NCBI GenBank assembly: GCA_937879875.1
Contig: CALFMN010000211.1
Location: 1 to 15,556, forward strand
DNA length: 15,556 nucleotides
Direction of reading: 5' to 3'
Source of the DNA: an uncultured Chloroflexota bacterium
GTDB lineage: Bacteria > Chloroflexota > Dehalococcoidia > CAUJGQ01
Shown: positions 13,906 to 15,556 of the stretch, piece after piece
Layout of the letters: every line of letters begins with the position of its first letter
How positions within the stretch are numbered: position 1 is the first letter of the stretch
Made by a program: the position numbers and the translations under genes
The notes under the pieces: model-generated
What the model saw: the letters and a program-made list of their open reading frames with translations, nothing else
Databases searched by the model: none
Told to the model about the DNA's origin: nothing

Positions 13906-14788
13906 CGCAATCATCATCGGCGGGAGCTTCGCCGGACTGTCCGCAGCCATGTACATCGCGCGGGCGCGGCGATCGGTCTGCATCATCGACACAGGATCTC
14001 CTCGCAACCGCTTCTCGGCACATTCCCATGGCTTCTTCGCGCAGGACGGCGGTGAGCCGGGCACAGTGCTTGCCACCGCGCGATCGCAAGTTGCGGCATA
14101 TCCCACAGCTACCTTCATCGAGGGTGAGGCTATTACCGCGGTGATGAAGCCAGATGGCTTCTCCGTCAATCTGGCGACGGGTGAAGTGCTTGAGAGCGCC
14201 AGGCTGGTGCTCGCCTTCGGTATCTCGGACGAACTGCCTGCAATCCCCGGGCTAGCCGAGCGTTGGGGCAGGTCGGTGCTCCATTGTCCCTACTGCCATG
14301 GCTTCGAGTTCAGCGGACAGCGATTGGGCGTGCTGAACGTCTCGCCCATGTCGATTCACCAGGCCATGCTGATTGCCGAATGGGGACCAACTACGCTCTA
14401 CCTGAACGGCGCGTCCGAGCCCGATGATGCGTCGCTTGCGCAGTTGCAGAAGCGTGGCGTCGCCATCGAGCCGGCGCCAGTGAGGGCATTGCATGGCGAA
14501 GGCGCCCAGCTATCCGCGATCGAACTCAGCGACGGGCGAAGGTCGAGCGTGGATGCGCTCTATCTTGGCCCTCGTACTCGCCTGAACAGCGAGATTGCGC
14601 ATCAACTAGGCTGTGAACTGGACGAGGGGGCTTTCGGCCCCATTATCCGAACCGATCCTCAAAAGATGACTACAGTGCCTGGCGTCTTTGCTGCCGGCGA
14701 CATCACGCGTTCCGCCCACAATGCGACCTGGGCAAGCGCCGATGGCGTCACTGCCGGCATGGCCCTGCACCGCTCGCTGGTCTTCTGA
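13895..14788 (+). CDS. Thioredoxin-reductase-like FAD oxidoreductase with degenerate NADPH motif
   Basis: The 297-residue protein resembles low-molecular-weight thioredoxin reductases. It begins HDAIIIGGSFAGLSAAMYIARA, an FAD-binding GxGxxG-type loop with Ser in one position. It has the redox pair Cys131-Pro-Tyr-Cys134 in LHCPYCHGFEF and the FAD-binding C-terminal block VPGVFAAGDIT. In the NADPH domain, where relatives read GVLGTGPMAVHQA, this protein has GVLNVSPMSIHQA (residues 145-157), so the glycines of the dinucleotide motif are missing. It may be an oxygen-using dithiol oxidase or accept electrons another way, rather than a normal NADPH-dependent reductase. ATG 13895 is chosen over 13877 and 13889 because GGAGA lies six bases upstream. 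It is coupled to the Rrf2 gene. Confidence 0.87.
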   Translation: MRHDAIIIGGSFAGLSAAMYIARARRSVCIIDTGSPRNRFSAHSHGFFAQDGGEPGTVLATARSQVAAYPTATFIEGEAITAVMKPDGFSVNLATGEVLESARLVLAFGISDELPAIPGLAERWGRSVLHCPYCHGFEFSGQRLGVLNVSPMSIHQAMLIAEWGPTTLYLNGASEPDDASLAQLQKRGVAIEPAPVRALHGEGAQLSAIELSDGRRSSVDALYLGPRTRLNSEIAHQLGCELDEGAFGPIIRTDPQKMTTVPGVFAAGDITRSAHNATWASADGVTAGMALHRSLVF

Positions 14789-14790
14789 TC

Positions 14791-14910
14791 AGTACCCCAC
14801 CCAATTGCGGGATTCCCATCAACCGGTGGAAGGCGCCGGCCGAGGATTGGCTGCGCGACCTCTACGAGAAGCGCCAGCGCAAGGCGGCGCGGACCTCGCG
14901 CGGCAGCTAG
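14791..14910 (+). pseudogene. Short C-terminal coding remnant of unrecognised gene
   Basis: In one plus-strand frame, shifted from the flavoprotein, the text reads PPNCGIPINRWKAPAEDWLR, then DLYEKRQRKAARTSRGS and a TAG at 14908. Third positions are almost all G or C and the peptide is a plausible amphipathic, basic C-terminus, so it looks like the tail of a former gene. There is no start codon or ribosome-binding site. I do not recognise the family. Confidence 0.3.
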
Positions 14911-15510
14911 CCGCAGCGCAGCACGCCAGCGGCGGCGCGCGGCAGCGGCACCACCCCGCCAGCGGCGGCTCGTCCGTCGCCGCGGCGGGGCGGCCGTTCA
15001 CCTGCTCCTGCCAGGGCGTGCCCTGCACGGCGCGGCCGGCAGCGGCGCTGAACGGCCGGCCGGCGCACCGGCCGCGCGATGAACGCCGCACGCCGCGGCA
15101 CACGGCAGCAGCGCCGCTGTCCACACGGGCTGGGTGGCCGCATCGCGCCCGCGGGTGACGGTCTTCGTGTTGTCGAAGACCAGGCCCCAGGGCACGCAGG
15201 CCAGCGCGGCCAGGCAGGCAGCGCGGCCGCGGCAGCGCGTCTCCTGACGCATGTCGTGGCTGCAGCGCACCCAGACCCAGCGGCGGTCCTGCAGCCGGCA
15301 GGCGAGGAAGGAGCGCGTGGCCGGTGGCTGGGCGGTCAAGGGGCACAGGCGGATCTCGCCCCACTCCCCTGGCCATACGCGCCGCGCAGCCCCGCGCAGC
15401 GCCGCGGCGCCGGAGCCGGCGCACGGCAGCGGTGCACACGGAGCGCCCGCCGGCATCCGGCTGGTCCGGCTCCGGCCGGGCGAGCGCCAGCATACGCCCA
15501 CCGGTTGTTG
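14911..15510 (-). pseudogene. IS21-type transposase (istA) remnant
   Basis: On the minus strand, one frame (open from 15501 to 14998) contains a recognisable IS21-family IstA core. It reads GEWGEIRLCPLTAQPPATRS, RWVWVRCSHDMRQETRCRG, AALACVPWGLVFDNTKTVTR and DAATQPVWTAALLPCAAACG. Intact IS21 transposases have (V/E)DWGE and VFDNMKTV blocks with this spacing; here the first catalytic Asp appears as GEWGE. The N-terminal helix-turn-helix domain is not recognisable, the C-terminal half after about 15080 dissolves into low-complexity GC-rich DNA, and no istB helper is present. Within 14911-15080 I see only simple GC-rich sequence, including a 13-base direct repeat CGCCAGCGGCGGC at 14924-14936 and 14957-14969. 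Confidence 0.7.
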
Positions 15511-15521
15511 ATTCCGTCTGA

Positions 15522-15554
15522 AAACTGACCCACCTTCCGCCGGAAACCTGACCC
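15522..15554. repeat. Terminal repeat units of the IS21-like element
   Basis: AAACTGACCC (15522-15531) and AAACCTGACCC (15544-15554) are near-identical units spaced 22 bases apart, at the upstream side of the istA remnant. Multiple short terminal repeats of the form TGACCC are typical of IS21 family ends. The outer end of the element is at or beyond the window edge. Confidence 0.5.
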
Positions 15555-15556
15555 GT

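Noticed and set aside
13003..15556. Composite transposon carrying the Rrf2/flavoprotein operon
   Set aside because: The two flanking remnants belong to different families with different ends, so they cannot mobilise the segment as one unit.

Overview
The window is high-GC bacterial chromosomal DNA (sampled 60-base lines of the main genes reach about 77% GC). It carries flavin-, NAD- and CoA-dependent catabolic genes typical of soil or freshwater heterotrophs with large xenobiotic-degradation repertoires. The combination of LLM-type flavin oxidoreductase, HpaB-type monooxygenase, paired family III CoA-transferases, amidohydrolase_2, many GTG starts, heptamer tandem repeats and GC-rich REP-like palindromes would fit a Chloroflexota genome. 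That placement is an inference from general style; no phylogenetic marker is present.

Layout. (1) 125-2845: a minus-strand LLM flavin oxidoreductase diverges from a plus-strand alpha/beta hydrolase. The hydrolase converges on a minus-strand two-gene unit made of a small DUF5678-like protein and a retropepsin-like aspartic protease. (2) 3005-4770: an SDR and a 3-hydroxyisobutyrate-dehydrogenase-like enzyme, plus strand. (3) About 4790-6040: a low-GC island (about 43-47% in sampled lines) holding one gene, a J-domain protein with two GRAM/PH-like domains. (4) 6105-13003: a catabolic gene run of SDR, HpaB-family flavin monooxygenase, two family III CoA-transferases with overlapping stop and start, amidohydrolase and small cupin. 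The last three genes are separated or terminated by repeats: TAGGGCG heptamers, hairpins and a REP doublet. (5) 13003-13388: a decayed IS or MITE with 18-bp terminal inverted repeats and a stop-interrupted transposase N-terminus. (6) 13441-14788: an Rrf2-type regulator, apparently leaderless, overlapping a thioredoxin-reductase-like flavoprotein. (7) 14789-15556: gene debris and a decayed IS21-type istA remnant running to the window edge.

How it may work together. The HpaB-type oxygenase and SDR could oxidise an aromatic or other substrate. The CoA-transferase pair would move CoA onto an acid, and the amidohydrolase (ACMSD-like metal site) and cupin could act on a ring-cleavage or carboxylate product. 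The substrate cannot be read from sequence. The HpaB protein has Phe where the family usually has the Tyr of the GRxPDY motif. The second CoA-transferase has Tyr where the catalytic Asp is expected, so the pair is probably a heteromer with one active subunit. No flavin reductase partner for HpaB is in the window. The Rrf2/flavoprotein pair looks like a separate redox-responsive accessory module between two different IS remnants, and the flavoprotein has lost the recognisable NADPH-binding glycine motif.
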